Made by a program: the position numbers and the translations under genes. 64,000 nucleotides of DNA from assembly GCF_004341685.1 (NCBI RefSeq), contig NZ_SMAA01000008.1:45464-109463 (forward strand), in the 5' to 3' direction. This document shows, one piece after another, positions 25,165 to 32,855 of this stretch (position 1 is its first letter; each line of letters starts with the position of its first letter). The notes beneath the pieces are model-generated. The model saw only the letters and a program-made list of their open reading frames with translations. It was not told the DNA's origin and did not search any database. Origin of the DNA: Pectinatus cerevisiiphilus (GTDB taxonomy: Bacteria > Bacillota > Negativicutes > Selenomonadales > Selenomonadaceae).

Positions 25165-27723
25165 ATGATGTTTTCTCTAAGGGTTAATGGAAATAATGAA
25201 ACATGTAAATACGATAAAAAGCTTATAGATTTTTTGCGCGATGATCTGCATATAACTTCTGTAAAAAATGGTTGTGGGTCAGGTATATGCGGAACATGTA
25301 CTGTTTTAGTAAATGGTAAAAAAATAAAATCATGTGTTTTAAAGCTTTCGCAGTTGAAAGATGCGGATATAGTGACTGTTGAGGGATTAACACAGCGTGA
25401 GAAAGAGATATATGCTTACTCTTTTGCGCAATGTGGTGCAGTGCAGTGTGGTTTCTGCATTCCCGGAATGGTCATATCGGCAAAAAGCTTACTTGATAAA
25501 AATTTAACGCCTACGGTGACAGAAATTAAAAAGGCGATTAACGGTAATTTATGTAGGTGTACCGGTTACATAAAAATTGAAAAGGCAATAATGCTGGCTG
25601 CTGAATTTTTTCGCGAAAAAAAACAATTGCCGGCACCGCAAAAAGAAGCTTTTCTTAATACCAACTTTCAGCGGGTGGATGCGTATCAAAAAGTGCTGGG
25701 TGAAGGAAAATTTACCGATGATGTAGTTTTACCGGGAATGATTTATGCAAAGGCACTGCGTTCTGCATATCCGCGCGCAAGAGTTAATAAAATAGATATA
25801 TCAAAAGCACTCAGGCATAAAAAATGTGTAAGGATACTTACGGCGACGGATGTTCCCAACAATAAAATTGGTCATATCGTGCAGGACTGGGATGTCATGA
25901 TACCAGAAGGCGGGATTACGAGATATGTCGGTGATGCACTGGCTTTGGTCGCTGCTGAATCGAAGGAGGCATTGGATGAAATAATCGACTTGATAGATGT
26001 TGATTATACTGTACTGAAACCGGTAACATCAGCGCAGGATGCCTTAAAAGCGGATGCCCCGCTTATTCATTCAACAGGCAACGTAATGAGCAGGGAACAT
26101 TTGAAGCGTGGTGATGTCAGTAAAGCACTGCGAGAATCAAAATATGTAATAACCAAAAAGTACCATACACCGTTTAATGACCATGCTTTCATGGAACCAG
26201 AGTGTGCCATTGCCATGCCGGAAGGTGATGACGGCCTTTTGCTTTATACGGGTGGGCAGTCAGTATATGATGAACAGCGGGAAATATCAAACATGCTTCG
26301 CATATCGCCTGAAAAAGTACATTGCCACTCTATGCTGGTAGGGGGAGGCTTTGGCGGTAAAGAAGATATGAGCGTCCAGCATCATGCCGCATTGATGGCA
26401 TGGTATACAAAAAGACCGGTAAAAATAAAATTTTCCAGACAGGAAAGTTTGGATTATCATACAAAACGTCATGCCATGGACATGGAGTTTACATTGGCTT
26501 GTGATGAAAATGGGATATTTACGGCCATGCGGGCTTCTATCATAGCAGACACAGGCGCATATGCTTCACTGGGTGGACCAGTTTTGCAAAGAGCTTGTAC
26601 ACATGCCGGCGGGCCGTATAATTATCAAAATCTCGATGTATTGGGCATGTCAGTGTATACCAATAATGTAGTGGCTGGTGCTTACCGTGGCTTTGGTGTT
26701 ACGCAAAGCTGTTTTGCCATTGAAAATAACATAAATCTTTTGGCTGAAAAAGTTGGACTGTCAGCATGGGAGATACGTTGGCGCAATGCCATAAAACCAG
26801 GGCAAATTCTTCCAAACGGGCAGATTGCTGATGAAAATTGCGCTATGCGTGAATGCCTTGAAGCTGTTCGGAAAATATATGAAGATAATCCCTATGCAGG
26901 TATTGCCTGCGCTTTTAAAAACAGCGGCACAGGTGTCGGCCTTAAAGATATTGGCAGATGTATTTTATCTGTTGAAAAAGGTGTCGTGCATATACGCACT
27001 TCAGCAGCTTGTATGGGACAGGGAATCGCCACCATGTGCGTACAAATGGTATACCAAACAACGGGAATTGACCCGTCACTTTTATTGCACGAAGACCCGG
27101 ATACAGTAAGAACACCAAATTCGGGAACAAGTACGGCTTCCAGACAGACTGTAGTTACCGGCGAAGCTGTGCGCAGGGCGGCAGAAAAGTTAAAGATTGC
27201 ACTTACAGATAAGACACTGGCTGATTTGGAAGGAAAAGAATTTTATGGTGAATTTTCGGCAAAGACAGATCCTATGGGTTCTACAAAACCTTTTCCGGTC
27301 AGCCATATAAGTTATAGCTATGCAGCACAAGTAGTAGTACTCGATGCTGCTGGTAAACTGCAACAAGTTGAGGCCGCTTACGATGTAGGGACACCAGTAA
27401 ATGTTCCTTCCGTTGAAGGACAGATTGAAGGCGGTATAGTCATGGGACTAGGATTTGCCCTGACTGAAGATTTTATAGTAGAAGATGGGTATCCGAAAAT
27501 GAATATGGCTTCTCTTAATTTAATGCGGGCAACGGCTGTACCACCGATAGATGTGAAGTTAGTCCAGGCTAAGGGTAAAAAATCACCTTATGCGTATGGT
27601 GCCAAAGGTGTAGGTGAACTTTGCCTGATACCAACTTCGCCGGCTTGTTCACATGCCTATTATCGGTTGGATAAAAAATTTAGGACAGCGCTTCCCTTGC
27701 GGCAGACATATTATAAGAAATAG
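25165..27723 (+). CDS. xdhD: Fused [2Fe-2S] / molybdenum hydroxylase, XdhD-like
   Basis: 852 residues. Residues 1-150 are a [2Fe-2S] domain (NGCGSGICGTCTVLV ... SC; QCGFCIPGMV ... NGNLCRCTGY); the rest is the molybdenum subunit with VGGGFGGKEDMSVQHH, the substrate motif GAYRGFGVTQ, ACMGQGIAT, and AYGAKGVGELCLIP containing the catalytic Glu. This is the XdhD arrangement (E. coli protein ~950 residues). It lacks an FAD domain and must pass electrons to another protein, possibly the preceding FAD subunit or YgfK. It is a second hydroxylase beside the heterotrimer, probably with a different purine position or direction. Confidence 0.88.
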   Translation: MMFSLRVNGNNETCKYDKKLIDFLRDDLHITSVKNGCGSGICGTCTVLVNGKKIKSCVLKLSQLKDADIVTVEGLTQREKEIYAYSFAQCGAVQCGFCIPGMVISAKSLLDKNLTPTVTEIKKAINGNLCRCTGYIKIEKAIMLAAEFFREKKQLPAPQKEAFLNTNFQRVDAYQKVLGEGKFTDDVVLPGMIYAKALRSAYPRARVNKIDISKALRHKKCVRILTATDVPNNKIGHIVQDWDVMIPEGGITRYVGDALALVAAESKEALDEIIDLIDVDYTVLKPVTSAQDALKADAPLIHSTGNVMSREHLKRGDVSKALRESKYVITKKYHTPFNDHAFMEPECAIAMPEGDDGLLLYTGGQSVYDEQREISNMLRISPEKVHCHSMLVGGGFGGKEDMSVQHHAALMAWYTKRPVKIKFSRQESLDYHTKRHAMDMEFTLACDENGIFTAMRASIIADTGAYASLGGPVLQRACTHAGGPYNYQNLDVLGMSVYTNNVVAGAYRGFGVTQSCFAIENNINLLAEKVGLSAWEIRWRNAIKPGQILPNGQIADENCAMRECLEAVRKIYEDNPYAGIACAFKNSGTGVGLKDIGRCILSVEKGVVHIRTSAACMGQGIATMCVQMVYQTTGIDPSLLLHEDPDTVRTPNSGTSTASRQTVVTGEAVRRAAEKLKIALTDKTLADLEGKEFYGEFSAKTDPMGSTKPFPVSHISYSYAAQVVVLDAAGKLQQVEAAYDVGTPVNVPSVEGQIEGGIVMGLGFALTEDFIVEDGYPKMNMASLNLMRATAVPPIDVKLVQAKGKKSPYAYGAKGVGELCLIPTSPACSHAYYRLDKKFRTALPLRQTYYKK

Positions 27724-27731
27724 GTGGAAAA

Positions 27732-28337
27732 ATGATAGGTGCAGTGATTGCAGCGGCCGGTTTATCAAGCCGTATGGGAGATTTTAAACCACTGCTTCCA
27801 TACAGAGGAAAAACAATTCTGGCAGCAACTGTGGAAAAATTGCAGGCTGTTGGTGTAGCCGAAATAGTTGTCGTAGTAGGATATCGCCATCATGAAATAG
27901 AAAAATATTTTGCAGAAAATACAGCTTTGCATTTCGTATATAATCCATATTACAGGGAAAAAGACATGCTTTATTCGCTGCAATGTGGCATAAAAAAATT
28001 AGGAAAAGCAGATGCAGCCTTTGTCATGCCGGCAGATATGCCGGCTATTTCATTACGGACTTTTTCCCTGTTAATTGATGCTTGGCAGTTTAAAAAAGGG
28101 AAAGTTATTATCCCTGTCCAAAACGGGCGTTGGAAACATCCTCCCTTAATAGGCAAAAAATATTTTTCTGATATTGTATCCTTTACGGGAGAAAATGGTA
28201 TGCGTGGTATTTTACAAGGCCTGGCAAAAAAAGCGTTTTTGGTGGAAACAGTGGATGATGGCTTGAATATTGATGTCGATACACCTGAAGAATATAAAAA
28301 TTTGTTGGCTAAAGAAACATCTTTAAAAAATGGATAG
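27732..28337 (+). CDS. mocA: Molybdenum cofactor cytidylyltransferase, MocA/YgfJ type
   Basis: 201 residues with the MobA-like nucleotidyltransferase signature AAAGLSSRMGDFKPLLPYRGKT at residues 7-28 (shown over two parts: AAAGLSSRMG and KPLLPYRGKT), the metal-site PADMPAIS near 98 and the C-terminal NIDVDTPEEY. MocA adds CMP to Mo-molybdopterin to give the cytosine dinucleotide used by xanthine-dehydrogenase-family enzymes in bacteria. It sits directly after the hydroxylase genes and before xdhC, as expected for a maturation gene. Confidence 0.9.
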   Translation: MIGAVIAAAGLSSRMGDFKPLLPYRGKTILAATVEKLQAVGVAEIVVVVGYRHHEIEKYFAENTALHFVYNPYYREKDMLYSLQCGIKKLGKADAAFVMPADMPAISLRTFSLLIDAWQFKKGKVIIPVQNGRWKHPPLIGKKYFSDIVSFTGENGMRGILQGLAKKAFLVETVDDGLNIDVDTPEEYKNLLAKETSLKNG

Positions 28338-28348
28338 CGGAGATTTTT

Positions 28349-29344
28349 ATGAAAGAAATTTATAAAAAAATTTTAGATTTATATAAACAGAAAAAAACTT
28401 TTTATATAGTGACAGCACTTACACCTAAAATAGATGAGAAATTTTTGGCGGAATATGCGGATGTAAAAAAAATGGGCGTTGATCCCGATCGGGAAAAACT
28501 GCCCAAAGTAATTGTTAAGGACGAAAAAAAATATTTTATAGAAAGTATAAATAACACACCAACAGTGGTTATTGCGGGCGGAGGCCATGTAGCTTTAGCT
28601 ATTGCAAAACTGGCAAAGTTTCTTGAATTTGATGTAGTAGTAATAGATGATAGGGCTGAATTTGTGACACAGGAACGGTTCCCTTATGCGCAAAGATATG
28701 CAGAAGATGTTGAAACTGCATTGCAGCGTGACTTTGGTGCCGACGCTTATTATGTAATAGTGACAAGAGGCCATAAAGACGATTTTCGCGCCTTGAATGC
28801 TGTCTTAGCTAAAAAATATTATCGCTATGTAGGGATGATAGGCAGTAAGCAAAAAGTGGGAATTACAATGAAGAAATTAGAGGCAAAAGGTTATCCGCAA
28901 CAGACATTAGAGCAAATACATGCACCGATAGGACTGTCAATAGGAGCGATCACACCAGAGGAGATAGCAGTGAGCATTCTGGCAGAAATTATTGAAGTGA
29001 AGAGTGCTTTTGTTGGTGATAGGTCGCAGCATAATGTATTTACGGCATTAGAAAAAATAAGTACCAGCCAGTTAAAACAAAATGCAGCTATCGCAACTAT
29101 AATAGAAAAACATGGCTCATCACCACGTGGCGTCGGCAGTAAAATGCTGGTTACCGAAAAGGGGGAAGTGTTTGGTTCAATAGGTGGTGGTGCTGTTGAA
29201 TATGCAGCCCAGAAAAAATGCGCGGAAATATCATCTACGAAAACAGCAACGCTCATTGAATATGATTTGGGATTGCAAAACACTAGTAAACTTGGAATGA
29301 TATGTGGTGGCCGGATAAAAGTTTTGATTGAACCGATTAATTGA
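28349..29344 (+). CDS. xdhC: XdhC-family molybdenum hydroxylase maturation protein, permuted domain order
   Basis: 331 residues. The Rossmann domain normally found at the XdhC C-terminus comes first here (VVIAGGGHVALAIAKLAKF at ~74-92, VIDDRAEFV, VTRGHKDD, MIGSKQK, PIGLSIGA.TPEEIAVSI), and the CoxI/XdhC N-terminal-type domain comes last (ATIIEKHGSSPRGVGSKML near 250, SIGGGAVEYAAQ). XdhC binds Mo-cofactor, supports sulfuration of the Mo site and delivers it to the apo-enzyme. Permuted versions are, to my knowledge, present in clostridial selenium-dependent hydroxylase loci. Last gene of the permease operon. Confidence 0.85.
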   Translation: MKEIYKKILDLYKQKKTFYIVTALTPKIDEKFLAEYADVKKMGVDPDREKLPKVIVKDEKKYFIESINNTPTVVIAGGGHVALAIAKLAKFLEFDVVVIDDRAEFVTQERFPYAQRYAEDVETALQRDFGADAYYVIVTRGHKDDFRALNAVLAKKYYRYVGMIGSKQKVGITMKKLEAKGYPQQTLEQIHAPIGLSIGAITPEEIAVSILAEIIEVKSAFVGDRSQHNVFTALEKISTSQLKQNAAIATIIEKHGSSPRGVGSKMLVTEKGEVFGSIGGGAVEYAAQKKCAEISSTKTATLIEYDLGLQNTSKLGMICGGRIKVLIEPIN

Positions 29345-29365
29345 AACCTAATACAAATATAGTAG

Positions 29366-29411
29366 AAAAAAGTCTGTAGTAATGAGTTTCATCATCACTA
29401 CAGACTTTTTT
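29366..29411. terminator. Shared bidirectional terminator (xdhC / mog)
   Basis: A perfect 15-bp stem, AAAAAAGTCTGTAGT (29366-29380) with ACTACAGACTTTTTT (29397-29411), lies between two convergent genes. Both ends have A/T tracts, so it can terminate both the purine operon and moaC-MOSC-mog. Confidence 0.9.
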
Positions 29412-29425
29412 TATCAGTGCATCGT

Positions 29426-29914
29426 TCATTTGTGGGCACATTCGCCGTCTAATCCGGTCATTATTTTTAAACCATGTTCTAATGAGGGAAGAATATAGCT
29501 GAGACATTCCTTTACAGCCTTAGGACTGCCAGGAAGATTAATTATGAGCGTCTGTTTCCGTATTCCTGCTACAGCTCTGCTCAACATACCGGCTGGGGTT
29601 ATTTTTAGACTGTAAGCACGCATCGCCTCCGGTATACCGGGCACTTCTTTTTCAATAACTGCCCGTGTAGCCTCAGGCATATTGTCCCGTGGCGAGAATC
29701 CGGTTCCACCAGTAGTTAAAATAAGGGTAATATCACTGTCGCATAATTCTTTTAATCGCTTTATCAAGGGTAATTTGTCATCAGATAAGATTTCATAACT
29801 GACCACATCATAAATAGTATTTTTAAGTAATTGATTTATTGTAGGCCCGCTTAGATCTTTGCGGATTCCCTTATAGCCTTTATCACTGGCGGTTATTATA
29901 GCTGTTTTGAACAT
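29426..29914 (-). CDS. mog: Molybdopterin adenylyltransferase-type protein (MogA/MoaB)
   Basis: 162 residues from the ATG nine bases after GGAG; the longer frame from 29932 would start inside the ribosome site. MogA/MoaB fold: TASDKGYKG at the N-terminus, LILTTGGTGFSPRDNMPEAT (the TTGGTG loop and the RD pair), and NLPGSPKAVKECL, the molybdopterin-binding segments. It adenylates molybdopterin before MoeA inserts Mo. Third gene of the minus-strand operon moaC-MOSC-mog. Confidence 0.9.
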   Translation of the reverse strand: MFKTAIITASDKGYKGIRKDLSGPTINQLLKNTIYDVVSYEILSDDKLPLIKRLKELCDSDITLILTTGGTGFSPRDNMPEATRAVIEKEVPGIPEAMRAYSLKITPAGMLSRAVAGIRKQTLIINLPGSPKAVKECLSYILPSLEHGLKIMTGLDGECAHK

Positions 29915-29982
29915 ATAAATCGGCTCCTTCATAGGATCTGCTTGCCATCGCTATACAAGATAGTAAAAGCTGCTGTAAAATA

Positions 29983-30423
29983 TCAGGCGGGGAGTACGGT
30001 GATTATATCACCAGGCTGCACTGTGCCGCCGTTTAGCACTCTGGCAAATATACCTTCATGTGGCATTATACATTTTCCGGTACGTTTTTGGATATCACAA
30101 CCCAAATGACAGGTCTTGCCAATCTGGGTTACTTCGAGTAAGATGTCAGCGGAGCATTTTAATTTTGTACCGATCGGAAGATGTTTCAAGTCTATTCCTT
30201 CAACGAGTAGATTTTCACCAAATGCACCGGCAGCAAGGTTTAGTTTGTATTCATTGGAAAATGCTCTGACAGCTTCATTGGCAAGAAGGCTTATCTGGCG
30301 ATGCCATGTGCCCGCATGGGCATCGTTTTCCAAACCGAAATTAGGTATTATCTTAGCTTGGGCAACAGCATTTTTTACAGTGCCGCGATGCGGACTTATG
30401 CATACAGCTATTATTTTTCCCAT
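29983..30423 (-). CDS. MOSC domain protein
   Basis: 146 residues from ATG 30423, nine bases after AGGAG, one base beyond the moaC stop. MOSC fold (Moco sulfurase C-terminal type): NAHAGTWHRQISLL near residue 40, AGAFGENLLVEGID, and the conserved Cys region IGKTCHLGCDIQ near 110. Stand-alone MOSC proteins bind Mo-cofactor or a persulfide and are often next to mog and moaC in anaerobes. A role in sulfur (or selenium) transfer to the cofactor is inference. Starts immediately after moaC, so co-translated. Confidence 0.85.
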   Translation of the reverse strand: MGKIIAVCISPHRGTVKNAVAQAKIIPNFGLENDAHAGTWHRQISLLANEAVRAFSNEYKLNLAAGAFGENLLVEGIDLKHLPIGTKLKCSADILLEVTQIGKTCHLGCDIQKRTGKCIMPHEGIFARVLNGGTVQPGDIITVLPA

Positions 30424-30424
30424 A

Positions 30425-30907
30425 TTATTTTTCTCCTGTAGTATAAATGCCGGTTTTGCCGCCATCTTTATAAGTAAGATGAATATCAGAAATTGTCATA
30501 CCATGGTCTAGTGCCTTGCACATGTCATAGATGGTCAGTAAAGAGACAGAAACAGCGTGGAGCACTTCCATTTCAATACCTGTCTGGCCTGTTGTTTTTG
30601 CTTCAGCTTTGGCATATACGGACAAGGTATCTGCTTCTAAAGTAAAATCAATGGCTATTTTACTTATTGGAATAGGGTGGCACAGCGGGATAATATCACT
30701 GGTCTTTTTGGCGGCCATTATACCGGCTAGACGGGCTGTTCCCAAGACGTCACCTTTTTTGGCTGTTCCATTTTTTATGGCATTAAAAATCTCTTGGTTT
30801 ACACAGATTCGTCCGGTCGCAATTGCTGTACGCTTAGTAAGGGGTTTATCACTTACATCAACCATGGTTGCTTGGCCATTTTTATCGAAATGAGAAAGTT
30901 TATTCAT
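30425..30907 (-). CDS. moaC: Cyclic pyranopterin monophosphate synthase MoaC
   Basis: 160 residues from ATG 30907; upstream in-frame GTG codons at 30919/30916 overlap the ribosome site GTGGTGA. MoaC motifs: [18 protein letters not shown] at the N-terminus, [17 protein letters not shown] (active-site region) and [27 protein letters not shown] in the C-terminal half (given as two parts: [14 protein letters not shown] and [11 protein letters not shown]). Works directly after MoaA to form cPMP. Its promoter carries the same TGTCTCA element as the catabolic promoters, so cofactor synthesis appears co-regulated with purine use. Confidence 0.93.
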   Translation of the reverse strand: MNKLSHFDKNGQATMVDVSDKPLTKRTAIATGRICVNQEIFNAIKNGTAKKGDVLGTARLAGIMAAKKTSDIIPLCHPIPISKIAIDFTLEADTLSVYAKAEAKTTGQTGIEMEVLHAVSVSLLTIYDMCKALDHGMTISDIHLTYKDGGKTGIYTTGEK

Positions 30908-30927
30908 TAAATTCACCACTTGTTTTG

Positions 30928-30956
30928 ATAAGATTATCTATTTGAGACAGAAACAA
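30928..30956 (-). promoter_or_regulatory. moaC operon promoter with TGTCTCA operator
   Basis: On the minus strand TTGTTT (-35, 30956-30951), 17 bases, TCTTAT (-10, 30933-30928). TGTCTCA (30949-30943) lies at the start of the spacer, as in three other purine promoters. Hexamers are weaker than in those. The leader would be only about 15 bases, so there is no room for the hairpin-terminator element. Confidence 0.5.
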
Positions 30957-31046
30957 CTAAATAATAACATTTTTGGTGATTGTTGTAAATTTAGAAAAGC
31001 ATGGTGATCTGATAGTATAAAAAAAGTAAAGCAGAGAGATTATTAA

Positions 31047-31075
31047 TTGACAATCTTAAAAACATGTGTTATACT
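31047..31075 (+). promoter_or_regulatory. Cold-shock gene promoter
   Basis: TTGACA (31047-31052), 17 bases, TATACT (31070-31075). The repeated AAACATGTG occurs before and after the -10 box (about 31060 and 31088), possibly a paired protein site or part of the leader structure. Confidence 0.78.
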
Positions 31076-31104
31076 GCAAAAGTATTAAACATGTGCTAAT
31101 TGAA

Positions 31105-31166
31105 CTCACATATTTTTGTAAGTTATTGTTTGTACAATGATTTACAAAAATGTGTGAGATTTTTTT
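31105..31166 (+). promoter_or_regulatory. Cold-shock gene leader terminator (attenuator)
   Basis: CTCACATATTTTTGTAA (31105-31121) pairs with TTTACAAAAATGTGTGAG (31141-31158), followed by ATTTTTTTA. It stands between promoter and start codon, so the csp transcript is probably controlled by conditional termination or a thermosensitive leader. An inner ATTGT/ACAAT pairing extends the stem. Confidence 0.7.
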
Positions 31167-31200
31167 ATGCAAGTATATATTATAATAGGAGGTACTTTAT

Positions 31201-31413
31201 ATGAATAAAGGTACAGTAAAATGGTTTAACGCTGATAAGGGTTTTGGATTTATTACAAGAGAAGATGGCGAAGGTGATGTATTCGTACATTTTTCAGCTA
31301 TACAGTCAGACGGTTTCAAATCTCTTGATGAAAATCAAAACGTAACCTTTGATATCGAAAAGGATAATAGAGATCCGAAAAAACTGAGAGCAATTAATGT
31401 TCAGGTGATCTGA
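31201..31413 (+). CDS. csp: Cold-shock domain protein
   Basis: 70 residues, CspA/CspB family. RNP1 KGFGFITRE and RNP2 VFVHFSAIQ are intact, together with the N-terminal [11 protein letters not shown] and the C-terminal [22 protein letters not shown] (in two parts: [21 protein letters not shown]). Single OB-fold that binds single-stranded RNA/DNA and acts as an RNA chaperone and antiterminator. AGGAGG lies eight bases upstream of the ATG. A leader terminator precedes the gene. Confidence 0.95.
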   Translation: MNKGTVKWFNADKGFGFITREDGEGDVFVHFSAIQSDGFKSLDENQNVTFDIEKDNRDPKKLRAINVQVI

Positions 31414-31513
31414 TATAAATCAGATAGGAGACCAGTTATTAATTTAAATGGTTAACCTTTTGCCACCATACATACCGTTTTGGTATACGGCGGTCTGATA
31501 CTTAGCAGAAGGA

Positions 31514-31554
31514 AGAACCAGTTATGCGTGTTTAACGTGTAGCTGGTTCTTTTT
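31514..31554 (+). terminator. Terminator downstream of the cold-shock gene
   Basis: AGAACCAG (31514-31521) pairs with CTGGTTCT (31543-31550) and a T-run follows. The 100 bases between the csp stop and this stem also contain ATACC/GGTAT and ATCTGAT/ATCAGAT inverted repeats, so the 3' untranslated region is structured. In the remaining gene-free stretch to 31834 only a 15-codon reading frame and a small stem are seen. Confidence 0.7.
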
Positions 31555-31729
31555 AGTTTGCTTAAGTTGTTGTTTTATATTACAAGGCTTGATATAATTA
31601 ACATATTTCAATTATACTCTAAAGATTCCTTTAGAAAATTTTGTTATATATGCTAGAAAAAATTAAAGCCAAGTTTCTTTAAAGCAAAATTTTTTATTGT
31701 GGTTAAATTTTGTGATTGAAGGTGAAGTT

Positions 31730-31777
31730 ATGATTTATTTCCCATTAAATGAATGTGATGTTCCGGAAATCCGTTAA
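31730..31777 (+). CDS. Possible 15-residue leader peptide before the DMT transporter gene
   Basis: ATG 31730 preceded by AAGGTGA, encoding MIYFPLNECDVPEIR and stopping at TAA. A 7-bp stem (CAGCGGA 31779-31785 with TCCGCTG 31791-31797) starts immediately after the stop, before the transporter's own ribosome site. The combination resembles a translated leader. There is no homology evidence, and chance is possible. Confidence 0.35.
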   Translation: MIYFPLNECDVPEIR

Positions 31778-31834
31778 ACAGCGGATAATTTCCGCTGATA
31801 GTTTCAAAATTGAATTTTTAAGGCGGAGGAATAA

Positions 31835-32713
31835 ATGAATTCAAAAAAATTTTTAGGGGCCGTTTTTCTTAGCACATCTGCCAGTATTTGGGGTGGAATG
31901 TTTGTTGTCGTCAAAATTGTTGTTGAGTATATACCACCTATTGAGTTAGTTTGGTTGCGATATTTAATTGCATTATTTTTTTTGACTTGTTTTGGATTGG
32001 CAAGAAAAATAAAGTGGCGTATTGCACGTAAGGATCTATTTTTAGTTTTTTTAGTTGGATTAATCGGCAACACGATTTCTATAGTTACACAGGAAACTGG
32101 AACATGGCTGTCTTCAGCGCAACTAGGTGCAGTTATTACATCAGCAACGCCCACGTTTATGATCATTTTTGCATGGTTGTTATTAAAAGAACGAATTACT
32201 CTAATAAAAGTAGTTTCAATTATTATGGCTACAGCAGGTGTTGTCATGATTGTCGGGATTCACGTAACAGGTGCTCAAAGTGTATTGGGAGTTTTGTCAT
32301 TGGTTGTTGCCGCATTAACTTGGGCGATAATGTCGGTACTCATAAAAAAGATACCAAGAAAGTATGATCCACTTCAAATTACAATTTATACTACTTTGGT
32401 TGCGATTCTTTGCCTAACACCATTTGTACTGAGAAATTTTTCTGTATTTCATAATATTTGTTTTACTGATTTTAGGATAGCGTTTAGTTTGCTTTATTTA
32501 GGTCTTATTTCTACCGCGTTTGCTTTTGTAATGTGGAATAAAGGTCTTCAATTAATGAATGCGAGCAGTTCAGGGTTATTTTTTCTTTTGCAGCCGATTG
32601 TAGGAACATTGTTGAGCTGGCTGGTTCTCAATGAAGGTGTTTCATGGGGATTTTTTGGAGGAACAGCATTAATACTTAGTAGTGTTTGGCTTGCAATACG
32701 ATTTGCTGATTGA
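31835..32713 (+). CDS. DMT-superfamily (EamA) transporter
   Basis: 292 residues with ten hydrophobic segments in two EamA repeats (residues ~5-140 and ~150-290). Repeat signs are WGGMFVVVK and LVWLRYLIALFFL in the first half and ALTWAIMSVL, STAFAFVMWNKGL in the second. These inner-membrane proteins export amino acids, nucleobases or other metabolites; the substrate is unknown. GGAGG lies five bases before the ATG. Ends in a terminator shared with the convergent gene. Confidence 0.85.
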   Translation: MNSKKFLGAVFLSTSASIWGGMFVVVKIVVEYIPPIELVWLRYLIALFFLTCFGLARKIKWRIARKDLFLVFLVGLIGNTISIVTQETGTWLSSAQLGAVITSATPTFMIIFAWLLLKERITLIKVVSIIMATAGVVMIVGIHVTGAQSVLGVLSLVVAALTWAIMSVLIKKIPRKYDPLQITIYTTLVAILCLTPFVLRNFSVFHNICFTDFRIAFSLLYLGLISTAFAFVMWNKGLQLMNASSSGLFFLLQPIVGTLLSWLVLNEGVSWGFFGGTALILSSVWLAIRFAD

Positions 32714-32783
32714 GGATAGACAATTAATAGCGGGTAGAACGATTTTTTATGGATTTAGTTTTGTTTTATAATTGAATATTATT

Positions 32784-32826
32784 AAAAATACCGTAATAAC
32801 ATATAATTTATTATTACGGTATTTTT
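32784..32826. terminator. Bidirectional terminator
   Basis: Perfect 16-bp stem AAAAATACCGTAATAA (32784-32799) with its complement (32811-32826), between the DMT transporter gene and the convergent secreted-protein gene. T tracts on both strands. Confidence 0.9.
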
Positions 32827-32855
32827 ATGAGCAAATTTTTTGCATAACTGGTGAG

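Noticed and set aside
21689..27723. Possible selenocysteine (in-frame UGA) in the molybdenum hydroxylases.
   Set aside because: Both frames are uninterrupted by TGA; selenium in this enzyme class is a labile cofactor ligand and leaves no codon trace.
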